Program-made: the position numbers and the translations under genes
Notes under the pieces: model-generated
The model's input: the letters and a program-made list of their open reading frames with translations, nothing else
The model's database searches: none
Told to the model about the DNA's origin: nothing
Assembly (NCBI GenBank): GCA_036574075.1
Contig: JAINCN010000050.1
Location: 1-44,510, forward strand
Direction: 5' to 3'
Length of the DNA stretch: 44,510 bases
Source: Deltaproteobacteria bacterium
Lineage (GTDB): Bacteria; Desulfobacterota; Dissulfuribacteria; Dissulfuribacterales; UBA5754
Shown: one piece after another, positions 15,583-24,315 of the stretch
How positions within the stretch are numbered: the stretch's first letter is position 1
Layout of the letters: each line of letters begins with the position of its first letter

Positions 15583-16333
15583 AAATTATGAATGGCTGGG
15601 GATAAATCCCACTGTCGGGCACGAAGGGCCTAAGACCTGCATCCGGAACAGCCAGGATCTCGGCAAGGCGACCTTTATCCACTGCCTCCAGAAAGGCATC
15701 GATAGTCACGGAGCGCTCTATGGTGCACGGCCCGCTCTTAAGCCTCCGGAGGGAATGTAGATATCCGCCGCATTCGAGCCGCTCTCCCAGCTCGTGGGCA
15801 AGGGAACGGACATATGTCCCTTTGCCGCAGACGATTCGAAAAAAGATGTCCGGACTGTTCCAGTCGAGGATCTCGAACGAGTGGACCATAACGACCCTTG
15901 GCCCCTTTTCGATGAATATTCCCTTGCGGGCATAGGAGTAGAGGGGTTTCCCTTTGTATTTGACTGCGGAAAATGCAGGGGGCACCTGTTTGATGGGCCC
16001 CTCGAAGGACCGGGCAACCTCTGCGATCCTTTCCCGGGACAGGGCCGGGACAGGACGCTCTGCCAAGACGGATCCCTCAGCGTCAAAGGTGTCAGTTGTG
16101 ATTCCCAGACGGATGATTCCCTCGTAAATCTTTTCCCCGTCCATGATGGAGGCCGAGAGCTTGGTGGCCTTTCCGAGACAGATGGGAAGCACGCCCGTGG
16201 CCATGGGGTCGAGGGTGCCTGCATGCCCTGCCTTGGCCGCCCGAAGCGCCTTTTTCACGAGCCTGACGACGTGGAAGGACGTCATGCCCGAAGGCTTGTC
16301 TATGGAAAGGATGCCGTGAATATCCTCAGACAT
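15578..16333 (-). CDS. truB: tRNA pseudouridine-55 synthase
   Basis: Makes the universal pseudouridine in the tRNA T-loop. The N-terminal IDKPSGMTSFHVVRLVKK is followed by the catalytic-Asp motif GHAGTLDPMATGVLPICLG, then LGITTDTFDAEG, QVPPAFSAVKYKGKPLYSYARKG and the RNA-binding RIVCGKGTYVRSLAHELGERL. The start ATG at 16333 overlaps the nrnA stop by 8 bp. The upstream open frame to 16462 is discarded because family members begin at MSEDIHGILSIDKP. The C-terminus ends PFIIS and its TGA comes from the end of dispersed element C, so the native tail may have been altered. Confidence 0.96.
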   Translation of the reverse strand: MSEDIHGILSIDKPSGMTSFHVVRLVKKALRAAKAGHAGTLDPMATGVLPICLGKATKLSASIMDGEKIYEGIIRLGITTDTFDAEGSVLAERPVPALSRERIAEVARSFEGPIKQVPPAFSAVKYKGKPLYSYARKGIFIEKGPRVVMVHSFEILDWNSPDIFFRIVCGKGTYVRSLAHELGERLECGGYLHSLRRLKSGPCTIERSVTIDAFLEAVDKGRLAEILAVPDAGLRPFVPDSGIYPQPFIIS

Positions 16334-17378
16334 GGACCATCTCCAGGTCTGCCAGATATTCGAGAATCGCCTGCCTGGCCTCAGAGACCGACCCAGCCAT
16401 GCGAAAACCTGCCGCGTGAAAATGCCCGCCGCCCCCGAAGACCCGGGCGAGCCTGGCGACATCGAACTCCTTCTTGGATCGAAGGCTCACGGAGACCTGC
16501 CCGCCGTGGACCTCCTTGATGAACACGGCAAGCTCCACGGTATCGATACATCGGGCATAAGCGACGAAATCCTCCGCGTCCTCCTCGCCCGCCCCGCAGG
16601 CCCGGAACATCTCGGGGGTGGCGTGAAGAAATGCAACCGCCCCGCCGCCATGGACCTCGAGGGTCTTAAGGACGAGGGCAAGGAGCTGCTGTCTCCTCAG
16701 GGGATAACTCTGGTAGAGCCGAGTGGAGACGGTATGTAGATCCGCCCCCTTGCGGACAAGTGTTTCCGCCATTTGAAAGGCCGTCACCGTAGTGTTTCCG
16801 TGGCAGAAGCACCCGGTGTCCGAAAGTATGGCGGCATAAAGATTGGTTGCAACATCCGGGCTTATGGGCCACGCGAGATATTCGAGGAGCCAGAGCACAA
16901 CGGCCCCAGTGGCGAATACCCCAGAGTCCAGGTATACGGCCACACGCCCGGCCTCGTCCTTCACGAGACCTGCGTCCCCCCGGAGATGATGGTCGAGGAT
17001 GATGCGCCTCGAGGCCTGCTCCACAAGGGCCTCACCAAGCCTGCCGATCCGCTTCGTCTCGTTACAGTCAAGGATGATAAGCGCTGTCCCGTCGCCAAGA
17101 GGGAGGGGTAAATCATGGATCACGAGCCCGGACCCCGGAAGGAAACGAAGTGTCTCCGGAACCGGGTCTTCGGTGAAGAAGATCACGTCCTTTCCCATGT
17201 CACGAAGGGCAAGGCCGAGACCGAGAAGGGAACCGATGGCATCCCCGTCCGGTTTGACGTGACATGTGAGGAGGAAACGCTCCGCTGACTCGATGAAGGA
17301 GGCAACCTTTGCGAGCGCTCCTGTATCCGGGAGATTTTCCCTGCTGCCAGCGTTTCCCTGCACGCCGTTTCCCGTCAT
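16326..17378 (-). CDS. nrnA: DHH/DHHA1 phosphoesterase, NrnA-type oligoribonuclease/pAp phosphatase
   Basis: Likely degrades nano-RNA and/or adenosine 3',5'-bisphosphate. DHH-domain motifs: CHVKPDGDAIGSLLGLGLAL (motif I), ALIILDCNETKRIG (Asp of motif II), RIILDHHLRGDAG (the DHH motif) and AAILSDTGCFCHGNTT (the motif IV region). The DHHA1 C-terminal domain ends in VSLRSKKEFDVARLARVFGGGGHFHAAGFRM, with the GGGH substrate loop. At 350 aa it is normal length plus an N-terminal extension of about 25 residues. It overlaps rbfA by 4 bp and truB by 8 bp. The rbfA-nrnA-truB order is common. Confidence 0.93.
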   Translation of the reverse strand: MTGNGVQGNAGSRENLPDTGALAKVASFIESAERFLLTCHVKPDGDAIGSLLGLGLALRDMGKDVIFFTEDPVPETLRFLPGSGLVIHDLPLPLGDGTALIILDCNETKRIGRLGEALVEQASRRIILDHHLRGDAGLVKDEAGRVAVYLDSGVFATGAVVLWLLEYLAWPISPDVATNLYAAILSDTGCFCHGNTTVTAFQMAETLVRKGADLHTVSTRLYQSYPLRRQQLLALVLKTLEVHGGGAVAFLHATPEMFRACGAGEEDAEDFVAYARCIDTVELAVFIKEVHGGQVSVSLRSKKEFDVARLARVFGGGGHFHAAGFRMAGSVSEARQAILEYLADLEMVHV

Positions 17379-17740
17379 TGCGCCCCTCCACCGCCCTTGG
17401 CCTCATGAAGAAGCCTTAGGATGCGATCCCTCTCTTGCCTGTCGTGATCGATGAAAAATCGTATCTCCGGGACCCTCCGCATGGAGATCCTCTCTGCAAG
17501 GACGCTGCGAAAGAACCCCTGGGCACTCACGAGACCCCGAAGGGCCTCCTTCTCGTCTTCCTTTCCCCCAAGGACGGAGACGAAGACCTTGGCGTGGGCA
17601 AGGTCCGGGGAGACCTCCACGTGCGTGACCGTGACGAGACCAGAGATGCGCGGATCCTTGACCTCGGACAGGAGGATGAGGGATGCCTCCCGTTTGATCA
17701 TGTCCGCTACCCTCTGGCTTCTGGGAAAACGATGCGGCAT
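17375..17740 (-). CDS. rbfA: 30S ribosome-binding factor A
   Basis: A type II KH-domain protein that matures the 16S rRNA 5' end. Visible landmarks: RSQRVADMIKREASLILLSEVKDPRI near the start, then GLVTVTHVEVSPDLAHAKVFVSVLG, and the C-terminal RRVPEIRFFIDHDRQERDRILRLL, all close to the family pattern. At 121 aa it is full length. Its last four bases overlap the nrnA start (ATGA-type coupling). A 12-bp gap separates it from the upstream DUF503 gene. Confidence 0.95.
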   Translation of the reverse strand: MPHRFPRSQRVADMIKREASLILLSEVKDPRISGLVTVTHVEVSPDLAHAKVFVSVLGGKEDEKEALRGLVSAQGFFRSVLAERISMRRVPEIRFFIDHDRQERDRILRLLHEAKGGGGAQ

Positions 17741-17752
17741 GGGATCACCGAA

Positions 17753-18046
17753 TCATTCCCGGATGTGGATGTATTCCACATCCGCACGCACGATCTCGAT
17801 GAGGGGAAATCCATCGATGAAATCGATGATCTTGTCCATGACCGAGTTCAGGACCGGCTGGCTGTTCCCCACGGCGGAGATCCCGATCTCCGCGCTCTGC
17901 CAGAGGTCGTGGAGCCCGACCTCCGAAATCGCTACATCGAAACGGCTCCTGACCTGGCTGATCATGCCCTTTATCACCCTCCGTTTGCCCTTGAGGGAGT
18001 GATTTTCTGGCAGATGCATGTTGAGTCGCGCCACACCGACGACCAT
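17753..18046 (-). CDS. DUF503 family protein (YlxP-like)
   Basis: A 97-aa protein with the DUF503 signature: VVGVARLNMHLPENHSLKGKRRVIKGMISQVRSRFDVAISEVG, followed by DLWQSAEIGISAVGNS. The family typically sits between infB and rbfA, as here, and folds as a small alpha/beta domain. No proven biochemical role is known to me. The context suggests ribosome or translation-associated work. Confidence 0.92.
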   Translation of the reverse strand: MVVGVARLNMHLPENHSLKGKRRVIKGMISQVRSRFDVAISEVGLHDLWQSAEIGISAVGNSQPVLNSVMDKIIDFIDGFPLIEIVRADVEYIHIRE

Positions 18047-18072
18047 GTGTCCTTCCCTTCCTCACCTAACGA

Positions 18073-20850
18073 TCAGGAGGCCGTTCCGAGGGGGGCACCG
18101 AGTTCAGGTCGCTTTTCCTCGAGTTTGTAGACCTCGAGCACGTCGCCGATCTTGATGTCGTTGAAGTGATCGATCCCGATGCCGCATTCATAGCCCGCCT
18201 GGACCTCCTTGACGTCTTCCTTGAAACGGCGAAGCGACCCGATCCTGCCAGAATGCACCACGACCCCGTCCCTGAGGATCCGGACCTTGGCGTTCCTCTG
18301 GACCGCACCGTCGGTGACGTAACACCCTGCGATGGTCCCAACCTTCGGCACCTGAAACGTCTCCCGGACACTTGCATGGCCAATGAGCTGCTCTTCGAAG
18401 ACCGGCTCGAGCAGACCTACCATGGCCTTCTTGACGTCCTCGATGGCGTCGTAGATGACATCGTAGAACCGGATCTCCACGCCTTCCTGTTCCGCCAGGG
18501 CCTTGGCCTGGGAGGTGGGCCTCACGTTGAAACCCATGATGATGGCATTGGACGCAGAGGCGAGAAGGACGTCGGACTCCACGATGGCTCCAGTGCCGCT
18601 CCTGACAATGTTGACCCGGATCTCCTGCGTGCTCAGCCGGGAAAGTGCATCCGCAAGGGCCTCGCTCGACCCCTGCACATCGGTCTTGAGGAGAATGGAA
18701 AGCTCCTTGACCTCCTGCTCCTTCATACGTTCGAAGACGTTCTCGAGGCTCACTCTGCCCGTCTTGACAAGCTCGGCCTCCCTGGCCTTGAGCTGCCGGT
18801 ATTCCGCCACCTCGCGGGCCTTTTTCTCGTCAGACAGGACGACGAACTCGTTTCCCGCCTCAGGCACGCCCGAAAGCCCGTAGATCTCGACGGGGATGGA
18901 CGGACCGGCGCTCTCAACCTGTTCCCCCTTGTCGTTGATCATGGCCCGGACCTTGCCATGATGGAGACCGCACACAAAGGCATCACCCACACGAAGCGTG
19001 CCCTCAGAGACGAGGAAGGTCGCAATGGGCCCTCGCCCCTTATCAAGCCTTGCCTCGATCACGTGGCCCTTGGCAGGCCGGTCTGGGACTGCGGTCAGTT
19101 CCATGACCTCCGCCTGTAGGGCGAGCATCTCGAGGAGTTCCTCGATCCCGATCCTCTGCTTGGCCGAGATGGAAACAGTGATCGTGTCACCGCCCCATTC
19201 CTCCGGAACGAGCCCGATATCGGCAAGCTCACGCTTGACCCTGTCCGGGTTCGCCCCTGGCTTGTCGATCTTGTTAATTGCGACGATGATGGGCACACCA
19301 GCGGCCCTGGCGTGATCCACGGCCTCCCGGGTCTGGGCCATGACCCCGTCGTCGGCAGCGACCACGAGGAGGACGATGTCCGTCACCTTGGCGCCCCGGG
19401 CCCTCATGGCGGTGAAGGCCTCGTGTCCCGGGGTGTCGAGGAACACGACCTCCTTGCCGGTGGAAAGGGTGACATGATACGCGCCGATGTGCTGGGTGAT
19501 CCCTCCCGCCTCCCGGGAGACCACGTCCGCATCCCGGATGGCATCGAGAAGGGAGGTCTTTCCGTGATCCACGTGTCCCATGACCGTCACAACCGGCGGA
19601 CGGAGCACGGCGATCCCCTCGCCCTCCTCCATGTCTATATTCACGAGATCCTCTGCGACCGACTTGCGTTCCACCTCGAAATCGTACTCAGAGGCAAGAA
19701 GGGCTGCCGTATCGAAATCGATGCTCTGGTTTGCAGTCACCATGGCTCCCATGCTCATGAGCTTCATGATGACATCCCCGACCTTTACACCCATCCGCTT
19801 GGCCAATTCCCCCACCTGGATGGTCTCATAGATGGAGATCTTACGTTTACCCGCCTTGGGAGGAAGCGTGCCAGGCTGGGGGGCCTTGCGCCTGCGTCGT
19901 TCCCCGGTCGGGGCATAGAATTCCAGCCCTTCTTCGTCCTCGGTCTGGGCATCCACCCCGATCTCTTCGGCCAAAATCTTCGTGAGAGGCTGGAGCTTTT
20001 CTCCCCTTATCTCAGCACGCCTCCTCTTGCCCCGGTCGTCCATGTCGGAGACCTTGACGATGCGCTTTCCCTTCCGCTTTGCGCGTTCCGGCCCCACGGG
20101 AGGGGGAGAGATCAGAGAAGGCGCGGCTTCAGGAGGTCTCGGCCCCACACCCGCAGGTGCAGAAGGACGTCTGCGTTCGCCAGCCGAAGGATGCTGGCCG
20201 GAAGGCGCGGGGCGAGACCCCCGGGGCGGGGCCGGAGGCGGGATGTAGACCCGGGGTCTTTCCACGATGCGCACAAAGCGTCTCGGCTCTGCCGATTCAA
20301 TCGGCTTTGGGGAAACAGCCTCTTCAGGGACTACGGGCTCGGGAGAAACGGGCTCCTCTCCCCCCTTCTCTACCGGGGCAAGGCCGGCCTCCCCTGTTTC
20401 AGGAGCCAGGTGGACCTCTTCCGGCAGGCCTGTTGTCTCGCCTGGAATCTGGACCAGCGGTTCTTCAGCCGGAGATGGGGCCGACCCTTCCGCAATGGGC
20501 TCAAATGAAGGCGGGGGTCCGGCTCCGGCACCCTCCTCAGGCATGCTGGGAGGAGATTCGACCGGAATCACCGGCTCTGCGACATGGGAAGGAGCGATCT
20601 TCTTCTTGAAACGGATGACCTGATGCCTCCGCCGGACGACTACCCGAGGGGATTCCCCGGTCACAGATACCGCCCTGCCGTCCTTCTCCTGATCGGAGAG
20701 GAAACTTTGGCGGATGGCCTGGACCTCATAATCTTCCAGGGTGCTCATATAATTCTTAATAGGGATCCCGAGATCCTTGATCCGAGCCACCATCTCCTTG
20801 CTCCCGATGCCGAATTCCTTGGCAAGCTCGTGTACCCTGATTTTGGTCAT
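18073..20850 (-). CDS. infB: Translation initiation factor IF-2
   Basis: GTPase that places initiator tRNA on the 30S subunit. The start ATG at 20850 follows GAGGTG and gives [20 protein letters not shown], the IF2_N module. A long Pro/Glu/Ala-rich linker carries no conserved fold. A second IF2_N module ([31 protein letters not shown]) precedes the G domain. G motifs: GHVDHGKTS, then [26 protein letters not shown] and SAKQRIG. Domains II-IV end with [33 protein letters not shown]. 925 aa is at the long end of the family because of the linker. The linker is likely disordered. Confidence 0.97.
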   Translation of the reverse strand: MTKIRVHELAKEFGIGSKEMVARIKDLGIPIKNYMSTLEDYEVQAIRQSFLSDQEKDGRAVSVTGESPRVVVRRRHQVIRFKKKIAPSHVAEPVIPVESPPSMPEEGAGAGPPPSFEPIAEGSAPSPAEEPLVQIPGETTGLPEEVHLAPETGEAGLAPVEKGGEEPVSPEPVVPEEAVSPKPIESAEPRRFVRIVERPRVYIPPPAPPRGSRPAPSGQHPSAGERRRPSAPAGVGPRPPEAAPSLISPPPVGPERAKRKGKRIVKVSDMDDRGKRRRAEIRGEKLQPLTKILAEEIGVDAQTEDEEGLEFYAPTGERRRRKAPQPGTLPPKAGKRKISIYETIQVGELAKRMGVKVGDVIMKLMSMGAMVTANQSIDFDTAALLASEYDFEVERKSVAEDLVNIDMEEGEGIAVLRPPVVTVMGHVDHGKTSLLDAIRDADVVSREAGGITQHIGAYHVTLSTGKEVVFLDTPGHEAFTAMRARGAKVTDIVLLVVAADDGVMAQTREAVDHARAAGVPIIVAINKIDKPGANPDRVKRELADIGLVPEEWGGDTITVSISAKQRIGIEELLEMLALQAEVMELTAVPDRPAKGHVIEARLDKGRGPIATFLVSEGTLRVGDAFVCGLHHGKVRAMINDKGEQVESAGPSIPVEIYGLSGVPEAGNEFVVLSDEKKAREVAEYRQLKAREAELVKTGRVSLENVFERMKEQEVKELSILLKTDVQGSSEALADALSRLSTQEIRVNIVRSGTGAIVESDVLLASASNAIIMGFNVRPTSQAKALAEQEGVEIRFYDVIYDAIEDVKKAMVGLLEPVFEEQLIGHASVRETFQVPKVGTIAGCYVTDGAVQRNAKVRILRDGVVVHSGRIGSLRRFKEDVKEVQAGYECGIGIDHFNDIKIGDVLEVYKLEEKRPELGAPLGTAS

Positions 20851-20872
20851 CTCGATGCATTCACCTCGCCAC

Positions 20873-21142
20873 TCACGTATGATGCGCCCCTGCCCAGAGA
20901 TCCGAGACCTCATCCCAAAGGACCTTCGTCCGAAATGCCCAGCAAAAGGGCTTTACGCCGCCACGAGCAGGCGTTTTCCCACATGATCCATGGGCGCAGA
21001 CATAAGCCCCACGGCCCGGAAGACGCTGCAGCCAGTCGGATACGGGACTCCGCTCGCCAAGAACCATCCTTCGAAGCTCCATCTTTGGGGCCTGCCGGCC
21101 GCAGACGATACATGTCCTGACAGGAAAGGCCTTATGTTTCAT
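20873..21142 (-). CDS. ylxR: YlxR (DUF448) RNA-binding family protein
   Basis: Starting at ATG 21142, the protein is 89 aa. Residues [25 protein letters not shown] match the YlxR start (RTCVGCR-type), and [22 protein letters not shown] the second conserved block. The last 25 residues ([20 protein letters not shown]) are less typical. The gene overlaps the nusA stop by 11 bp and lies 22 bp before infB, the usual nusA-ylxR-infB position. An RNA-binding role is family knowledge. Confidence 0.9.
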   Translation of the reverse strand: MKHKAFPVRTCIVCGRQAPKMELRRMVLGERSPVSDWLQRLPGRGAYVCAHGSCGKTPARGGVKPFCWAFRTKVLWDEVSDLWAGAHHT

Positions 21143-22379
21143 GGGCACCTGCTTCCACCTTCCCTGCCTCGGCCCGAAGGGATTCCACGATGTCTCGAGA
21201 AAGACGGGCCCTCTTGGCCACGTCCTCCACCTCGCAAGAGGCAAGCAGATCCCGTGTGGCGATCCCCTGGGCGAAGAGCTTGTCAGCGATGTTTTCCGTC
21301 ATGCCCGGGACCTCAAGCAGGGTCTGGTAGCCCGGATCCTCCAGATTGGCAAAACGCGTCTCGCTCTTGACATCGATCTTCCATCCCATGAGCTTGGCGG
21401 CAAGCCGGACATTCTGTCCGGCCCTTCCGATGGCGAGGGAGAGCTGATCGTCAGGTACTATCACCTCAAGGGAGTTGTTGGACTCGTCGACGATCACCTT
21501 GGAACATTCCGCAGGGGCAAGGGCGTTGTAGACATACTTGGCAGGGTCAGGATGCCATGGCACAATGTCGATCTTTTCGCCTTTGAGTTCCTGGACAATG
21601 GCCTGAACCCTCCCTCCCCGCATGCCGACACACGCCCCGACTGGGTCTACGTCGGATTGGCTGGAACTGACGGCAATCTTGGCCCTGCTCCCCGGCTCTC
21701 GGGCGACTCCCATGACATGGACGATACCCTCGGCGATCTCAGGGACCTCGAACTCGAAAAGCTTGACGAGGAAATTGGGATGACTCCTCGACAAAACGAC
21801 CTGGGGTTCCTTAAATGTCTTTCTCACTTCGATGATAAGCGCCCGAATCCTGTCACCACGCCGGTAGCTCTCTGACGGTATCTGCTCGGATGTGGGGAGG
21901 ATCGCCTCGGTCCGTCCCAAGTTGACGATTACTGCCCCCCGCTCGAAACGCTGGATAATGCCGCCGATGATCTCCCCCTCCCGGTCCTTGAATTCATCGT
22001 ATATCACGTCGCATTCCACGGACTTCATTCGTTGGGCAATGACCTGGCGCGCGGCCTGGGCGGCGATCCTGCCCAAGGCCGAGATATCCATCTTCGTCCC
22101 GATGCTGTCCCCGAGTTCGCTTTCGGGATCAAGCCGATGGGCCTCGTCAAGAGAGATCTCGGTCTCCGGGTCCTGGACGCTCTCGACGACCGTCCGGTAC
22201 TGGAACACCTCAATCTGACCCCTGACGTCGTCATATACCACATCGAGATCGATACCCGAACCGAAACGTTTCTTGATGGCAGATTTCATCGCATCCACGA
22301 CGGCCTCGACGAGCACCTGCCTGTCCACACCCTTTTCCCTGCTTATCTGATCTATAATCCTGTTGAGTTCCGTTGACAT
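21132..22379 (-). CDS. nusA: Transcription termination/antitermination protein NusA
   Basis: RNA-polymerase elongation factor controlling pausing and termination. MSTELNRIIDQISREKGVDRQVLVEAVVDAMKSAIKKRFG is the polymerase-binding N-terminal domain. An S1 domain (GGIIQRFERGAVIVNLGRTEAILP) and two KH domains follow (SSQSDVDPVGACVGMRGGRVQAIVQELKGEKIDIV; LSLAIGRAGQNVRLAAKLMGWKIDV). The C-terminus has one helix-hairpin-helix-type repeat (LLEVPGMTENIADKLFAQGIATRDLL). The start ATG at 22379 is preferred over the open frame to 22409 because homologues begin at the helix. It is coupled to rimP and to ylxR. Confidence 0.96.
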   Translation of the reverse strand: MSTELNRIIDQISREKGVDRQVLVEAVVDAMKSAIKKRFGSGIDLDVVYDDVRGQIEVFQYRTVVESVQDPETEISLDEAHRLDPESELGDSIGTKMDISALGRIAAQAARQVIAQRMKSVECDVIYDEFKDREGEIIGGIIQRFERGAVIVNLGRTEAILPTSEQIPSESYRRGDRIRALIIEVRKTFKEPQVVLSRSHPNFLVKLFEFEVPEIAEGIVHVMGVAREPGSRAKIAVSSSQSDVDPVGACVGMRGGRVQAIVQELKGEKIDIVPWHPDPAKYVYNALAPAECSKVIVDESNNSLEVIVPDDQLSLAIGRAGQNVRLAAKLMGWKIDVKSETRFANLEDPGYQTLLEVPGMTENIADKLFAQGIATRDLLASCEVEDVAKRARLSRDIVESLRAEAGKVEAGAHET

Positions 22380-22417
22380 GTCAGAAAGAATCCTTTTTCG
22401 ATGCCGCACTCAGGAAG

Positions 22418-22882
22418 TTATAATATGTCCAATCTTGCCTTCGCGACCTGTTCGAAAGGGATCTCGAACACGCCTGCACCCTCGACCCGGATCCGAAGGA
22501 GGCCGTCCTCAGCGGATATCATAACCCCTGTGAACCGCCTGCGGCCCGAGACGGCCTGCCGTGTCTCTACAAAGACACGATCGCCCTGAAACCTGACAAA
22601 GTCCTTCCATCTCTTGAGGGGCCTGTTGATGCCGGGAGATGAGACCTCGAGGGAATAGGCGCCCGGTATGGGATCGTGCGCGTCGAGGACATCCCCGATG
22701 ATCCGGCTCACGGCCTCGCAATCATCGAGAGTTACACCGCCGCCCTTGTCTATTCTCAACCTGAGGATCCTGCCCTGTGGACCCCGCGCATACTCCACAT
22801 CCACGAGATCAACACCAGCCTCCCGGACCGTCGGTTCCACTATGGCCCGGACCTTTTCCACGATGTCATTCGCATTTTCCAT
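22418..22882 (-). CDS. rimP: Ribosome maturation factor RimP
   Basis: 30S assembly factor. The sequence shows VRAIVEPTVREAGVDLVDVEYARGPQGRILRLRIDKGGGVTLDDCEAVSRIIGDVLDAHDPIPGAYSLEVSSPGINRPLKRWKDF, the full family core, followed by the Sm-like C-terminal domain. At 154 aa it is full length. The ATG at 22882 has no Shine-Dalgarno because an intrinsic terminator T-run runs straight into it. Initiation may therefore be inefficient or regulated by the hairpin. A tRNA gene plus rimP-nusA-infB matches the E. coli metY operon in outline. Confidence 0.94.
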   Translation of the reverse strand: MENANDIVEKVRAIVEPTVREAGVDLVDVEYARGPQGRILRLRIDKGGGVTLDDCEAVSRIIGDVLDAHDPIPGAYSLEVSSPGINRPLKRWKDFVRFQGDRVFVETRQAVSGRRRFTGVMISAEDGLLRIRVEGAGVFEIPFEQVAKARLDIL

Positions 22883-22910
22883 AAATAAAAAAAGTGGGAC
22901 AAGCCCACTT
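22883..22910 (-). terminator. Intrinsic terminator (attenuator) immediately before rimP
   Basis: On the minus strand, AAGTGGG and CCCACTT pair with a 5-base loop (22892-22910), followed by a T-rich run (22883-22893) that ends at the rimP ATG. It lies about 170 bp downstream of tRNA-Gly on the same strand, so it would end most tRNA transcripts. Readthrough would feed rimP-nusA. Confidence 0.75.
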
Positions 22911-23081
22911 CAACTAGCAGATCTTCCTGATATCTTGCCTGAGTCGCCTCAGTGGTGCGCTAACAGGAGGCATGGAAACTAACAGTTCATTCCTGCGCGG
23001 CATCCAGCCAAAATATCCGTTCCACTAATCGAAGTATTGGCTCACGGTCCCTGTCCGTGATGCTCAAACCTCAATAAGGGA
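22911..23081. other. tRNA-rimP spacer with no gene seen
   Basis: About 170 bases between the tRNA-Gly CCA end and the attenuator. I see no ORF with a ribosome-binding site and no further tRNA. A transcript leaving the tRNA gene must cross this stretch before the attenuator. Confidence 0.5.
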
Positions 23082-23157
23082 TGGAGCGGGCGACGGGTCT
23101 CGAACCCGCGACCCCAAGCTTGGGAAGCTTGTACTCTACCAACTGAGCTACGCCCGC
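23082..23157 (-). tRNA. tRNA-Gly (anticodon CCC)
   Basis: 76 nt with encoded CCA. Acceptor stem GCGGGCG/CGCCCGC, D-arm TAGCTCAGTTGGTAGAGTA, anticodon stem CAAGC/GCTTG with loop TTCCCAA giving CCC, and T-arm CGGGTTCGAGACCCG. It reads GGG glycine codons. It stands at the head of the rimP-nusA-infB operon, behind a near-consensus promoter. Confidence 0.97.
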
Positions 23158-23169
23158 TGATTTGTGCGC

Positions 23170-23198
23170 ATATTACGGATGGCTCACCCCGATGTCAA
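23170..23198 (-). promoter_or_regulatory. Strong sigma-70 promoter for tRNA-Gly and the rimP-nusA operon
   Basis: On the minus strand a perfect -35 TTGACA (23198-23193), a 17-base spacer and -10 TAATAT (23175-23170) lie 12 bases before the tRNA. This is the best sigma-70 match noted in the window and probably drives both the tRNA and, through the attenuator, the translation operon. Confidence 0.8.
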
Positions 23199-23237
23199 GG
23201 AGATGGCCACGAGAAACGGCCGAATGGGATGTCCTCC

Positions 23238-23909
23238 CTACCTCGTAGGGGCAGCGGGGTTCCTGCCCTGAGCCGTAAGCCGGGAGCTGATGCGCGCAGC
23301 CTTTTCCGGTTCCATCAGCGCCAGCACTGATGCCACCTTTTTGCTTTTCATCCCCTCGAAAAGCCGTACGACAGTAGCTTCATCCATCTTTTCGAGAAGA
23401 ACGGCCGCCTTCTCTGGCTCCATGGCGCTGTAAACCCCTACGAGATGCTGAAAATTCTCTTCCTGCCGCTGGGTCCATTCCTGTGCGGCGCCCTTGAGAT
23501 CCTTTTGAAGCGCGTCAAGTTCCCGCATTCGTCCGGAGATCTCTTCCTCGAGGAGGCCAAGGGCCTTTTCCCGCTCGGCGATCCCGGCCTCCTGATCCGA
23601 AATCTGGCGTTCCCGGGCAAGAATAACGGAGAGGACATGGGGATGTATATCCCCTGCAGAGGAATCGGATGAAGAAGGGCCCCCTTTCTCCCCGGACCGT
23701 TGACCTTCCCCTTCTGCCGGACCGGAAACGGAGTCCTTCGCAGATCCCGCTACGGATAGAGAAGGGACGAAATCCATCAGGACGAGGCCGGCAAGAAGGA
23801 TCTTGATGCATCCGGCGGCAAGTAGGAGCCTGGCCACCCCCAGAAAGGATCCGCGCCTACGACCGCCTTTGCCGCCGCTTAGAGACATGTCTGATGATGG
23901 CGAATTCAT
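23238..23909 (-). CDS. motE: MotE-like flagellar protein (MgtE intracellular N-domain type)
   Basis: Probably the MotE/MotC-chaperone-type protein found at the end of fliJ operons. It has a basic N-terminus, one membrane helix (FLGVARLLLAAGCIKILLAGLVLMDFV), an acidic/serine-rich linker, a coiled coil (EKALGLLEEEISGRMRELDALQKDLK) and a C-terminal helical domain with the repeated pattern MEPEKAAVLLEKMDEATVVRLFEGMKSKKVASVLALMEPEKAARIS, as in MgtE_N/MotE. The ATG at 23909 has AGAGGGA six bases upstream and overlaps fliJ. It is the last gene of the flagellar operon. The symbol is by family resemblance. Confidence 0.8.
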   Translation of the reverse strand: MNSPSSDMSLSGGKGGRRRGSFLGVARLLLAAGCIKILLAGLVLMDFVPSLSVAGSAKDSVSGPAEGEGQRSGEKGGPSSSDSSAGDIHPHVLSVILARERQISDQEAGIAEREKALGLLEEEISGRMRELDALQKDLKGAAQEWTQRQEENFQHLVGVYSAMEPEKAAVLLEKMDEATVVRLFEGMKSKKVASVLALMEPEKAARISSRLTAQGRNPAAPTR

Positions 23910-24312
23910 CCGCTTCCCTCTGCATCCTTTCCCGCTCTTCATGCTCATACCTCACCTGTTCACGGGCCATCAAACGCTCCACGACCTGGGCGGACCTTTT
24001 CCTTTCTACCAGGGCCAGCCGCGCAGCCTCGACCTCATCCTTCGACCTGACGATCTCCGTTTCGGCATGGGCGCACGCTTCCTCGAGAAAATGGATACGG
24101 TCGACCATTATCAAATAATCTTCAGCCGGGATTCCGCGGAGCATGGCGTCTGCACAGGCCGTTTCGATACGCCGGCGCTCTTCTTCCACCGCGGCCCGCC
24201 GACGGTCCCAGTACCTCAATATCTCCAAGGCCCGTGAAAAGGACGACTCGGCTAGCTCGAGTTCCCGCTGCCGCAGGCGAAGAAGCCTCTCAAGGCGGAA
24301 TCGGAACGCCAC
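23857..24312 (-). CDS. fliJ: Flagellar export chaperone FliJ
   Basis: A 151-aa, almost entirely helical coiled-coil protein (FRFRLERLLRLRQRELELAESSFSRALEILRYWDRRRAAVEEERRRIE...), rich in Arg and Glu, as for FliJ. It acts with FliI and FliH at the flagellar type III export gate. The family is weakly conserved, so identification rests on the coiled-coil pattern, length and position directly after fliI (3-bp gap). Confidence 0.85.
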   Translation of the reverse strand: MAFRFRLERLLRLRQRELELAESSFSRALEILRYWDRRRAAVEEERRRIETACADAMLRGIPAEDYLIMVDRIHFLEEACAHAETEIVRSKDEVEAARLALVERKRSAQVVERLMAREQVRYEHEERERMQREADEFAIIRHVSKRRQRRS

Positions 24313-24315
24313 ACC

